The position numbers and the translations under genes are program-made. 37,602 bases of DNA from an uncultured bacterium (lineage in GTDB: Bacteria > Verrucomicrobiota > Kiritimatiellia > RFP12 > UBA1067): contig CACWIW010000029.1 in assembly GCA_902761035.1 (NCBI GenBank), positions 1 to 37,602 on the forward strand, read 5' to 3'. The notes under the pieces were generated by a model. That model saw only the letters and a program-made list of their open reading frames with translations, was not told the origin of the DNA and searched no databases. This document shows positions 24,525 to 32,107 of this stretch, in pieces (within the stretch, counting starts at the first letter, position 1; every line of letters starts with the position of its first letter).

Positions 24525-25616
24525 ATGCCTCAGCCCAAGACATCTTTCACGTATGAACTCGACGCCGAACAGCAGGAAAAGCTGCTCGCGATGCTCGCGC
24601 TCGGAAACTATCGTCCGAGGCAGGTCCCATATTCCATGGCGGCGGTGGAGGGAGACGGCTTCAATTGTGCGCTCTACCAGAAGGAGAAGCACGGACGCCG
24701 CAAGCTGTGCATCCAGGGCTCTAAGGCACAGGACTTCGTGGAGTTCTTCCTTGAGCCAAACGTACTCGGCGTGGCGACGATCGGATACGAGGACATCCTC
24801 GATCCCGGACGCAGCTCGGCCCACGGTGGCAGTGACGAGTCCGGAAAGGGCGACTACTTCGGTCCGCTCGTGGTCGCGTGCTGCTACACCGACGAGAAGC
24901 TTTCGGCGGCGATGCGCGAGATGGGCGTGAGGGACTGCAAGCAGATGACGGACAAGGCCGTGCTGACGGTTGGCTCGAAGCTGCGACAGCTGCTCGGCCA
25001 GAACCGCTACGCAGTTGTGAAGATCGGCCCCGCCGCATACAACAGACTTTACGCGAAGATCAAGAACATCAACCGCCTCCTAGCGTGGGCTCACGGTACC
25101 TGCATCGAGGAATTGCTGGAAAAGCAGCAGACGTGTCCGAAGGTGGTGGTGGACCAGTTTGCACCTACGGAGACGACTATACGCCGCGCGCTGAAGGAGC
25201 GCGGTAAGAAGATCGTCGTGGAACAGCGCCACCGCGCCGAGGATGACATCGCCGTGGCCGCAGCGTCCGTTGTCGCGCGCGAGCAGTTCCTGCGAGCTAT
25301 CGCCGCGATGGCCGTGGAGGACGGTCCTATCCCCGTGGACAAGGTGCCGCTCGACATGATTCCGCGCGGCAGCAGCGACCCGCGCGTGCGGGAGCTTGCG
25401 GAGGAGATGGTGCGCAAGCACGGCCCGACTTGGCTGATGAACCACTGCAAGGCGCATTTCCAGACAACCGACAAGGTACTCGCCGCATGCGGCAAGTCCC
25501 GCGCCGATCTGCCTCCAGAAGGGCAGGTCACAAGCGCGGTGGCGAATGGTGCCCCTAAGTCGGGGTGGCGGGCGTCTAAGCCCGCAGATGACAAGTCGAT
25601 TTCCAAATCGACTTAA
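24525..25616 (+). CDS. rnhC: Ribonuclease HIII
   Basis: 363 residues. RNase HIII cleaves RNA in RNA-DNA hybrids. The N-terminal TBP-like substrate-binding domain (about 1-95) is followed by the catalytic domain with GSDESGKGDYFGP (Asp104, Glu105), VVVDQFAP (Asp210) and HRAEDDIAVAAASVVAR (acidic 239-241). The final 20 or so residues (GAPKSGWRASKPADD KSISKST) are low-complexity and are encoded by three consecutive small hairpins at 25553-25614, so the native C-terminus was probably at about residue 340. Confidence 0.95.
   Translation: MPQPKTSFTYELDAEQQEKLLAMLALGNYRPRQVPYSMAAVEGDGFNCALYQKEKHGRRKLCIQGSKAQDFVEFFLEPNVLGVATIGYEDILDPGRSSAHGGSDESGKGDYFGPLVVACCYTDEKLSAAMREMGVRDCKQMTDKAVLTVGSKLRQLLGQNRYAVVKIGPAAYNRLYAKIKNINRLLAWAHGTCIEELLEKQQTCPKVVVDQFAPTETTIRRALKERGKKIVVEQRHRAEDDIAVAAASVVAREQFLRAIAAMAVEDGPIPVDKVPLDMIPRGSSDPRVRELAEEMVRKHGPTWLMNHCKAHFQTTDKVLAACGKSRADLPPEGQVTSAVANGAPKSGWRASKPADDKSISKST
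25553..25614. repeat. Three tandem small hairpins at the 3' end of rnhC
   Basis: CCCC-TAAGT-GGGG-type, GCGGGC-GTCTAA-GCCCGC and AAGTCGATTT-CC-AAATCGACTT (25593-25614, perfect 10-bp arms). The stop codon overlaps the last one. No U-tract follows on the plus strand, so these are repeat elements rather than a clear intrinsic terminator. Confidence 0.65.
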
Positions 25617-25658
25617 AGACGAGAAGAAAAGAAAGCGAAAAAGAGAAAGTGAATAAAA

Positions 25659-26381
25659 ATGACTGAATTCTTTGCAAATTCCCTGATGAACGGCTTCATA
25701 AAGTCAAGCCTCATGGGTCAGGGCATCGTTGTCGTGCAGATTGCGGCGAGCATATTCATGGTTGCCATAGCCATAGGCAAGTGGCGCGGGCTTTCCCGCG
25801 TGTCGCAGTCGGCACGCCGCGTGACTCGCGACGTGATGAGCGGACACGACGTGCTTGAATACTACCTCGCCCGTCACCCTAACGGACACACTCCGCTGGA
25901 GAACATCTACTGGGCAACTTGCGAGCGCCTGCTGCGTATGCTCGCACCCGACGTGCGCAGTCTGCTCGTGGGACGGAAGGCCGACGTGGAAGTTGCTCTC
26001 ACGGCGCATGAGATGGGTCTCGTGAAGGCTCTAAGCGAACACGTGCTAGACGAGGAGGAAATCCGCGTGGAACACGGCATGGGCGCCATCGCCACGGTCG
26101 TGGCCCTCGCGCCGATGTTGGGCCTGCTCGGCACCGTGTGGGGCGTGCTAGACGCCTTCGCCGACATGGGCGAGGCGGGCAGCGCGACGATCGCCACGAT
26201 GGCCCCGGCTATTTCGTCCGCGCTTGTCACCACCGTCGTGGGGCTGCTCGTGGCAATACCCGGCGTGATCATGCACACTCGTCTCAACGCGACGGTGCGC
26301 GCGCTGATGAGCGAGATGGAGGGCTTCACGGACGACCTCACCGGTCGCATCGCACTTGAATTCCAGGGGAGAGCGTCCTGA
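25659..26381 (+). CDS. ExbB/TolQ/MotA-family proton channel protein
   Basis: 240 residues with three predicted membrane helices (about 22-42, 145-168 and 183-210). The segment MGAIATVVALAPMLGLLGTVWGVLDAFADMG, then ATIAPAISSALVTTVVGLLVAIPGVIMH with local variation, is the MotA/TolQ/ExbB core whose Thr and Ala residues line the proton path. It is the first gene of an exbB-exbD-tonB or tolQ-tolR-tolA arrangement; TolQ against ExbB cannot be decided on sequence alone. A GAGAAAG-like ribosome binding site lies upstream. The next gene overlaps by one base (TGATG). Confidence 0.93.
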   Translation: MTEFFANSLMNGFIKSSLMGQGIVVVQIAASIFMVAIAIGKWRGLSRVSQSARRVTRDVMSGHDVLEYYLARHPNGHTPLENIYWATCERLLRMLAPDVRSLLVGRKADVEVALTAHEMGLVKALSEHVLDEEEIRVEHGMGAIATVVALAPMLGLLGTVWGVLDAFADMGEAGSATIATMAPAISSALVTTVVGLLVAIPGVIMHTRLNATVRALMSEMEGFTDDLTGRIALEFQGRAS

Positions 26382-26797
26382 TGTCGCGCCGTGGCCGACA
26401 TGCCGGGAGGATCGGCGGCCCCAAGGCGTCGATCGACATGAACTCCCTCATCGACCTGACGTTCCTTCTGCTCGTCACGTTCATGCTCACGATCCCCGCG
26501 CTTGAGCAGGGCATCTCGATCATGCTGCCGCGCGCGAAGACGGACGTGCTGCCGAGCAAGAACGCGAAGGCCAACACGATCACGGTCGACGTGAACCACA
26601 AGATATTCCTCAACGACGTTCCCACAACGCTCGACCAGCTTGAGGCCGATCTTAAGGCGATGGTCGAGCGCGATGCCGACGTGCCGGTTCTGGTGCGTGG
26701 CGACGAGCGTCTGGAGTACGGCGCCGTGATGGACGTCGTGAAAGTGGTGTACAAGTGCCAAGTGCGCAAGATGGCACTCGTGACCGTGGAGAAGTAG
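26381..26797 (+). CDS. ExbD/TolR-family protein
   Basis: 138 residues. A single membrane helix near the N-terminus has the essential Asp in MNSLIDLTFLLLVTFM, followed by a periplasmic domain ending VLVRGDERLEYGAVMDVVKVVYKCQVRKMALVTVEK. It partners the ExbB/TolQ protein in the proton-driven motor. Its ATG overlaps the preceding stop, so the two are made in a fixed ratio. Confidence 0.93.
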   Translation: MSRRGRHAGRIGGPKASIDMNSLIDLTFLLLVTFMLTIPALEQGISIMLPRAKTDVLPSKNAKANTITVDVNHKIFLNDVPTTLDQLEADLKAMVERDADVPVLVRGDERLEYGAVMDVVKVVYKCQVRKMALVTVEK

Positions 26798-26812
26798 CGG
26801 GGACTTCAGGCG

Positions 26813-27703
26813 ATGATTGGATTCGAGCAGACAGGTTCTTCCGACAGCGGACTCTCTTGGAGGACGCTGGGAATAGCCTTCGGACTGCACGTCGCGCTGT
26901 TCGTGTTCTTCTGGGTCATGGGCATCATCAGCTTCCGCAAGCCGGAAACCATCATCCCCATCGACATGACTATCGTGCCGCCGTGGGCTCAGCAGACGGA
27001 CGATCCCGAACCCGATCCGAATCCGCCTCCGCCTGAGGTGAAGCAACAGCCGAAGCCGCCTCCGAAGGCCCCCGAACCCAAGAAGGTCGAGGTGAAGCCT
27101 AAAGTCGACGCCGTTGAGAAGGTCGTAGAGAAGAAGAAAAAAGAAAAAGTCGACCTGAAGAAAAACGCAAAGCTCGTCAAGACCCCTCCCAAGCCCCAGC
27201 CTCCGCAGAAAAGCCTGAAGGAAATGGCGAAGGTCATCAAGCCCAAGCCCGTGCCGGTGGAGCGTCCCCCGGACCTCAAGATTCCGGACAGCGTGAAGAA
27301 GTTCGGCAAGGGCACGGCGGCGGACAAGCCCCTCGCAAACATCGACATGAAGAAAATGCTCGAGCAGGGCTACCGCTACGGAGCTCGCAACCAGATCGCG
27401 ACGAGCGAGGCTCAGCGTTGCGTTAGCCTGATCAAGGCGGCTATTCTCCGTGAGTGGCAGAAGGAGTCGTCGAAGTGGTACAGCGGACTGCGTCCAATTG
27501 AGGTGGATTTCCATCTTGGTCCGGGCGGCACAGTGAAAAAGTTCACGATCACTAGAGGCAGCGGCGACGCCGACGTCGACCGTGCGGCGCAGAGCGCATT
27601 GCGTCGGCTTCAGGCGAACGGGGGCGTGCCCGGACTTTCCGCGCAGTTCCTTGAGCAGTTCCCAAGGCTGCCCATTGAAATGGAGCTCACTCAGGGCCAT
27701 TGA
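26813..27703 (+). CDS. TonB/TolA-like energy-transducing protein
   Basis: 296 residues. One N-terminal membrane helix (about 19-40, LGIAFGLHVALFVFFWVMGII) is followed by a long Pro/Lys-rich spacer (about 60-165) that could span the periplasm, and a C-terminal domain (about 195-295) with CVSLIKAAILREWQKES and VDFHLGPGGTVKKFTITRGSGDADVDRAAQSALRRL. The C-terminal layout is close to TolA/TonB-C. With the two preceding genes it should transmit proton-motive force to the outer membrane, either for envelope constriction (Tol-Pal) or transport (Ton). No receptor or TolB/Pal gene is in the window. Confidence 0.88.
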   Translation: MIGFEQTGSSDSGLSWRTLGIAFGLHVALFVFFWVMGIISFRKPETIIPIDMTIVPPWAQQTDDPEPDPNPPPPEVKQQPKPPPKAPEPKKVEVKPKVDAVEKVVEKKKKEKVDLKKNAKLVKTPPKPQPPQKSLKEMAKVIKPKPVPVERPPDLKIPDSVKKFGKGTAADKPLANIDMKKMLEQGYRYGARNQIATSEAQRCVSLIKAAILREWQKESSKWYSGLRPIEVDFHLGPGGTVKKFTITRGSGDADVDRAAQSALRRLQANGGVPGLSAQFLEQFPRLPIEMELTQGH

Positions 27704-27724
27704 CAACGGCGAAGGCAGGGGAAA

Positions 27725-28666
27725 GTGTCTACTGGCGGCAAAGTCGATAGTGGTTCTTCGGACGGCGTCCAGAAATGTTACGCAGTGATGGCGTCGGATG
27801 CTGTTCGTGCCGAGAGTTCTTCGGGCGGGGTGTTCACTATTCTTTCCCGCAACATCCTCTCCCGTGGAGGAGCGGTGTGCGGCGCTGCCTTCGATGAAGA
27901 CTTCCGCTGCCGCTACGAAATTGCCCGCGACGAGGCTTCCCTTGCAAAGTTGCGCGGATCCAAGTACGTCAAGGCGGCGTTGCGGCGTGGCTTCCTCGAC
28001 GAAATGCGCACCGCCCTCGAATCAGGCGTACCTGTTCTGTTTACCGGAACGCCATGCCATGTTGCCGCCGTCAGGCGAATGTTCGCAAAATTTGCCGATA
28101 CGCTTTTCACCGTTGACCTCATTTGCGCGGGTTGTCCGGACCAGTCCATTTTCGATCGCTATCTCGAGAACAACTGGGGACTGTCGAACGTCGCGAAGTA
28201 CGAGTTCCGCAGCAAGGCTCGCGGGTGGCGGCACCGACACTATCTCCTGCATGTCGTGTTGAAGGACGGGCGCGAGATCTGGCGCGAGAGGGGCGAAGAC
28301 GAATACATGACGGCCATGTCGTCCGGCCTCGGCCGTTCAGGAGGATGCCAGAATTGCCCATACTGCACGATGGACCGTCCGGGCGATTTGACAATCGGCG
28401 ACTTCTGGCTTGTGCCGGAGGAAATGGACGACGGGAAAGGCACGTCCGCGATTCTCGTCAACAACGAAAAGGGCAGGCGTCTGTTCGAGTCTGTCCGCGG
28501 CGATTTTGTGAAGACGGCAGAGTATCCTCCTTTCTATCTTCAGGAGCGGCAGTGGCGACTCAGGACGCCTCCTCCGCTGGCACCCGGCCGCGCCGCGTTC
28601 ATGGAATGCATAGCCTCCGGGATGTCCGTCAAGGAAGCGGTGGAAAAGGCTCAAGAGGCAGATTAG
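27725..28666 (+). CDS. Coenzyme F420 hydrogenase/dehydrogenase beta-subunit (FrhB/FdhB C-terminal) family protein
   Basis: 313 residues with a GTG start 21 nt after the tonB-like gene. Recognisable segments are SSGGVFTILSRNILSRGG, KLRGSKYVKA, GVPVLFTGTPCHVAAVR, TVDLICAGCP and a CQNCPYC cluster followed by RPGDLTIGDFW. This is the bacterial FrhB-type family often found in exopolysaccharide and glycosylation loci, where its reaction is mostly unknown. Cys residues of the CQNCPYC and CAGCP motifs could hold an Fe-S cluster. It sits beside a glycosyltransferase and two further sugar genes, consistent with a surface-glycan role. Its stop is directly followed by the stop of the convergent glycosyltransferase. 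Confidence 0.88.
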   Translation: MSTGGKVDSGSSDGVQKCYAVMASDAVRAESSSGGVFTILSRNILSRGGAVCGAAFDEDFRCRYEIARDEASLAKLRGSKYVKAALRRGFLDEMRTALESGVPVLFTGTPCHVAAVRRMFAKFADTLFTVDLICAGCPDQSIFDRYLENNWGLSNVAKYEFRSKARGWRHRHYLLHVVLKDGREIWRERGEDEYMTAMSSGLGRSGGCQNCPYCTMDRPGDLTIGDFWLVPEEMDDGKGTSAILVNNEKGRRLFESVRGDFVKTAEYPPFYLQERQWRLRTPPPLAPGRAAFMECIASGMSVKEAVEKAQEAD

Positions 28667-29740
28667 TCAGCGGCGTAGCCTGAACGGTGCGAACAGCGTC
28701 CAGGCTATTGAGTACACGCATCCCGCGCCGAGTACGCGCACTGCCAGCACCGCGAGTGCCAGCACCGGCTTTCGCCACGAGAGCGGAAACGCGCGCAGAG
28801 CCGCGCGTACTTCGGGATCCGAAGCGTATTCGCGCACGATTCTCCGTCCTTCGCCCCAACCGATCCGTAGGTTGCGAAGCAAGGCAAACATCTCCAGCAA
28901 CGCCAGCACGCACGACGCCGCGTAAAGGCTTCCAAGCGATCCTCCCTCTCGCTCGTTGAGAGTCTGGCGGACCCGCAGAAGCGTCAACTTGTTCTTGAAC
29001 ACGCGCAAGGCCCTGTTCCTGTTCGCAATCAGACCGCCTGCGTGAAGCACATAGTTGTATACGGGTTCAGGACGGCATGTCGTTTTCTGCGCCCGCAGGA
29101 GGTAGTCGCAGTTGAACAGCGCATCCTCGTAGAGAACGATATTCTCGTCGAAACGCATGTGGTACCGCTCAATCAGCTCGCGTCGGTAGACGCAGCGGCA
29201 GACGCTCCCCAGCTCGCGGTTGTCGAAAAGCGGCGTTCCCCCATACCAACGGCGCACGTGTTCCATGGAAAATCCGATGAAGCGTGGTATGAAGCGCGCG
29301 CGGATGTCGGCGGGGGTGTCGCAATGATAATCGGCACGTAGAGGCTCTTCGCGCGATCTCGATGCGTCGAATTCCGTGATGCGCATGGGGAATATGCATA
29401 AGTCAGCGCCCGTGGCGGACATTTCGTTGACGCCCAGTGACAGGAATTCTGGCGTAAACGTGTCGTCACCGTCCAGAAAAAAAACGTATTCGCCCCGCGC
29501 CACGTCAAGTCCGCCATTGCGCGCGCCCGAAAGGCCGCGATTAGACTGATGCACCACGCGCACGCGCTGGTCCGTCGCCGCCAAACGTTCCAGTATTGTC
29601 CCTGTACTGTCCGTTGAACCGTCATCCACTGTGATGACCTCAAAATCGGAAAACGAACTGCGGAGGACGCTGTTCACTGCATCCTCCACCCATTTCTCCA
29701 CGTTCCAGCATGGAATGATCACGCTCGCTTGGGGGGCCAT
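28667..29740 (-). CDS. Family 2 (GT-A) glycosyltransferase
   Basis: 357 residues. A GT2 fold is clear: VIIPCWNVEKWVEDAVNSVLRSSF, VDDGSTDSTG (39-46), NRGLSGARNGGLDVARGEYVFFLDGDD (DGDD at 90-93). The C-terminal part has hydrophobic segments and may associate with the membrane. The sugar and acceptor are unknown. ATG 29740 lies 6 nt from an extended TATAAT box, with a similar promoter for the divergent glycosyltransferase only about 35 bp away. Its TGA complement (28667-28669) abuts the TAG of the FrhB-like gene, so transcription converges with no spacer. Confidence 0.92.
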   Translation of the reverse strand: MAPQASVIIPCWNVEKWVEDAVNSVLRSSFSDFEVITVDDGSTDSTGTILERLAATDQRVRVVHQSNRGLSGARNGGLDVARGEYVFFLDGDDTFTPEFLSLGVNEMSATGADLCIFPMRITEFDASRSREEPLRADYHCDTPADIRARFIPRFIGFSMEHVRRWYGGTPLFDNRELGSVCRCVYRRELIERYHMRFDENIVLYEDALFNCDYLLRAQKTTCRPEPVYNYVLHAGGLIANRNRALRVFKNKLTLLRVRQTLNEREGGSLGSLYAASCVLALLEMFALLRNLRIGWGEGRRIVREYASDPEVRAALRAFPLSWRKPVLALAVLAVRVLGAGCVYSIAWTLFAPFRLRR

Positions 29741-29746
29741 GCCATC

Positions 29747-29792
29747 ATTATACCATCATCCGCTTCCCGATGCGAACGCTTTGTGGTATAAT
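29747..29792. promoter_or_regulatory. Divergent pair of extended -10 boxes for two glycosyltransferase genes
   Basis: The minus-strand TATAAT (29747-29752) is in TGGTATAAT, 6 nt from ATG 29740. The plus-strand TATAAT (29787-29792) is in TGGTATAAT, 7 nt from ATG 29800. The start codons are 60 bp apart, so the two promoters may compete. Confidence 0.7.
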
Positions 29793-29799
29793 TCTCCGC

Positions 29800-30771
29800 A
29801 TGGAACGTCCTCTAGTCTCTTTCTGCCTGTTGTTCTACAACCACCGGCGTTGGTTCGGCGCCGCGCTGGAGGCCGCGTTCGCGCAGACGTACCGTCCGCT
29901 CGAGATCGTAATCTCCGACGACGCCTCGACGGATGGCTCGCCGGAACTCATCCAAGACTACGTCGCCGCCCATGCACCACCCGACGTCACCGTGATCTTC
30001 AACCGCAATGAGAAAAATCTCGGCATCCTCGCAAATTGGCTGAAGACCGCCTCGCTATCGCACGGAGAGTTGATCATCATGGCCGGGGGCGACGACATCT
30101 CTCTCTCGGAACGCACGGAAAAAATCGTCTCGGCGTGGCTGGCCGATGGCAAGCGTGCCGTCGTCATCAGCCATGCGGGATACCGGATCGACTCCAAAGG
30201 ACGTTCGCTCGGGCCCCTGCCCGCCCCGTCCACGAAGCAACCCCTCGGTGCCTTGATGGCCTGGCGCCGCGATTGCTACACGGCGTTTCCACCCGAACCG
30301 GTCAGCCCCAGATGCGTTGAAGACGTTCCATTTGCAAAACGCGCGCTCATGCTCGGCGGCGACGAACTCGTCATTCCCGATCGCCTTGTCAAATATCGCC
30401 TCGGTTCCGGCCTCACCTCTACGCTTCATCATCACCGTACGCCGGTGATTAAAAGTTGGCGGTTGCTCCTTTCAGGCCTCGATCAAGCTGAATACGACCT
30501 CGCCGCCATTGCCGATAGTCTGCTCCCCGAACGCGTGGAGGCGTTCCGCAAGGCTTTCGCACGTGAGCGCGTCTTTGCGGAGAACCACCTTACACTTGTT
30601 GAATCGCCGTCATTTCGCGCAAGATGGAGGGCACTCCGCAAGGAGCGCATGATGGGGTACTGGAATTCTCGAGTCTTTATGTACGCCTACCTGTTGCCGC
30701 GGCAGATCGGCGACTGGGTGCTCGACACCATCACCCGCCTCAACCAGCTCCGCCGCCGCCTTTTACGGTAA
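29800..30771 (+). CDS. Family 2 (GT-A) glycosyltransferase
   Basis: 323 residues from ATG 29800, chosen because the promoter fits it and homologues start near PLVSFCLLFYNH; ATG 29770 upstream lies across the promoter. GT-A motifs are ISDDASTDGSPELIQDYV (SDDAS at 39-43) and LIIMAGGDDISL (GGDD at 96-99). The C-terminal third has an Arg/Lys-rich helical end. Sugar specificity is unknown. It is divergent to the other glycosyltransferase and convergent with glf. With them it suggests a small surface-polysaccharide locus. Confidence 0.9.
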   Translation: MERPLVSFCLLFYNHRRWFGAALEAAFAQTYRPLEIVISDDASTDGSPELIQDYVAAHAPPDVTVIFNRNEKNLGILANWLKTASLSHGELIIMAGGDDISLSERTEKIVSAWLADGKRAVVISHAGYRIDSKGRSLGPLPAPSTKQPLGALMAWRRDCYTAFPPEPVSPRCVEDVPFAKRALMLGGDELVIPDRLVKYRLGSGLTSTLHHHRTPVIKSWRLLLSGLDQAEYDLAAIADSLLPERVEAFRKAFARERVFAENHLTLVESPSFRARWRALRKERMMGYWNSRVFMYAYLLPRQIGDWVLDTITRLNQLRRRLLR

Positions 30772-30786
30772 GTCCGCGCAATGACT

Positions 30787-32067
30787 TCACGGGAGGGCCG
30801 CGCTTGTCGCGGCCGTTAGAGCCCGACCAATCGATTGATCCATGTCGTAGTACTTGTACTCGCCGAGGCGTCCGCCAACGATTAGGTAGGGGCATTTAGC
30901 GGCCTCGGCTTGGTATAGCGCGAGCTTTTCACGCGAGGCGGGCGTATCGACGGGATAGTACGGCTCGTCACCCGGCGCCCACGTCTTCGGATATTCGCGG
31001 CAGATGATCGTGGCGGGATGAGCCATTACGTCCTTCTGCTCGGGATGGTAGTGCTTGAACTCGTGTATGCGCGTGAATGGCACGTCCGCGTCCGTGTAGT
31101 TCACCACGCTTGTCCCCTGCCAGTCCGCCACGGCCATGCGCTCCGTCTCGAAGCGAAGCGAACGCCAGGGGAGCGGACCGAACTTGTAGTCGAAGAGCGC
31201 GTCGATGGGGCCGGAGTAGAACACGGGAACGTCCAACTTGTTCGTCTTGCGCCATTCAAGCCAATCGACGTTGCATTCGAGTGTGATGTTCGGGTGGTCG
31301 AGCAGGCGGTCGAAGAGGGAGTTGTAGCCAGAGAGGGGAATGCCCTGACGGTAGTCGGAGTAATAGTTGATGTCGTAGCTCGCGCGCACGGGGAGGCGCT
31401 TGATGATCGACGCAGGGAGGTCTTTCGGATCCATACCCCACTGCTTGCGCGTGTACTCGCGGATGAATGCCTCGTAGAGCGGACGCCCGATGAAGGATAT
31501 GGCCTGTTCCTCGAAGTTCGCTGGTTCCGGCGCGCTCGGTGATCGCGCCCTACCGGGTGGTGCGGGTTCCGGCGCGCTCGGTGATCGCGCCCTACCGGGT
31601 GGTGCGGGTTCCGGCGCGCTCGGTGATCGCGCCCTACCATGCGAACCGGTAGGGGCCGACCACCGGGCGGCCCGCAATTCCGTCGCGCTTCCTGCTTCTT
31701 TTTCGATGAAGGCGGGCAACTCGGACGGAGTGAGGTTGAGTCCGTAGAACTGGTTGACTAGCGTGAGGCCGAGCGGCAGGAAATACGTCTTACCCGCGTG
31801 GCGGGCAAGGACCTTGTGCTGGTAGCCGTTGAACGTTATGAAGCGGTTCACGAACTCCCACACGTCGTCGAGGTGCGTGTGGAAAATGTGCGAGCCGTAG
31901 GTATGGACCTCGATGCCGGTTTCGGCGTCGGTCTCGCACCGCACGTTGCCGCCTGGGGCCGCACGGCGCTCGAGAACGAGCACTTTGCGCCCTTTTTCTG
32001 CCAATACGCGGGCTACCGTGCATCCCCAGATGCCGGCGCCAGCCACAATGACGTTAGTTTCTTGCAT
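30787..32067 (-). CDS. glf: UDP-galactopyranose mutase with an in-frame REP insertion
   Basis: 426 residues. Glf converts UDP-galactopyranose to UDP-galactofuranose with reduced FAD. The Rossmann motif is VIVAGAGIWGCTVAR, followed by TYGSHIFHTHLDDVWEFVNRF, FIGRPLYEAFIREYTRKQWG, SGPIDALFDYKFGPLPWRSL and EYPKTWAPGDEPYYPV. ATG 32067 (MQETN) is used over GTG 32073. Residues about 132-183 (RAARWSAPTGSH, then three GRARSPSAPEPAPP-like copies) are absent from typical Glf proteins and fall in a surface loop before NFEEQAISF. The last residues (ALTAATSAALP) are encoded by a second hairpin. The catalytic regions look intact. Confidence 0.94.
   Translation of the reverse strand: MQETNVIVAGAGIWGCTVARVLAEKGRKVLVLERRAAPGGNVRCETDAETGIEVHTYGSHIFHTHLDDVWEFVNRFITFNGYQHKVLARHAGKTYFLPLGLTLVNQFYGLNLTPSELPAFIEKEAGSATELRAARWSAPTGSHGRARSPSAPEPAPPGRARSPSAPEPAPPGRARSPSAPEPANFEEQAISFIGRPLYEAFIREYTRKQWGMDPKDLPASIIKRLPVRASYDINYYSDYRQGIPLSGYNSLFDRLLDHPNITLECNVDWLEWRKTNKLDVPVFYSGPIDALFDYKFGPLPWRSLRFETERMAVADWQGTSVVNYTDADVPFTRIHEFKHYHPEQKDVMAHPATIICREYPKTWAPGDEPYYPVDTPASREKLALYQAEAAKCPYLIVGGRLGEYKYYDMDQSIGRALTAATSAALP
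30791..30814. repeat. GGGAGGGCCGCG hairpin at the 3' end of glf
   Basis: GGCCGCG and CGCGGCC pair around CTTGT. The same family recurs at 37536-37560 (loop CCCCGT). Here it encodes the last residues of Glf and could form a transcription-end hairpin between convergent genes. Confidence 0.6.
31523..31673. repeat. Three tandem 42-bp REP-containing repeats plus one inverted REP in glf
   Basis: GGTTCCGGCGCGCTCGG starts at 31523, 31565 and 31607, an exact 42-bp (14-codon) period. Each contains a minus-strand REP (31529-31553, 31571-31595, 31613-31637): GTAG, stem GGCGCG / CGCGCC, loop ATCACCGAG. A plus-strand REP with stem GGGCCG / CGGCCC ends the block (31649-31673). All are in frame. Confidence 0.85.
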
Positions 32068-32073
32068 GGACAC

Positions 32074-32079
32074 AGTATA
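32074..32079 (-). promoter_or_regulatory. Extended -10 box of glf (leaderless geometry)
   Basis: TGGTATACT is followed by 6 nt and then ATG 32067. It is located just after the end of ligA on the same strand. Confidence 0.7.
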
Positions 32080-32107
32080 CCATAAAAACGGCCTTGCGCG
32101 CTACGCC

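Noticed and set aside
25907..27706. 599-codon minus-strand open frame
   Set aside because: It is opposite the ExbB/ExbD/TonB-like genes, which overlap and have the family motifs; the antisense frame is His/Arg/Leu-rich without any domain.
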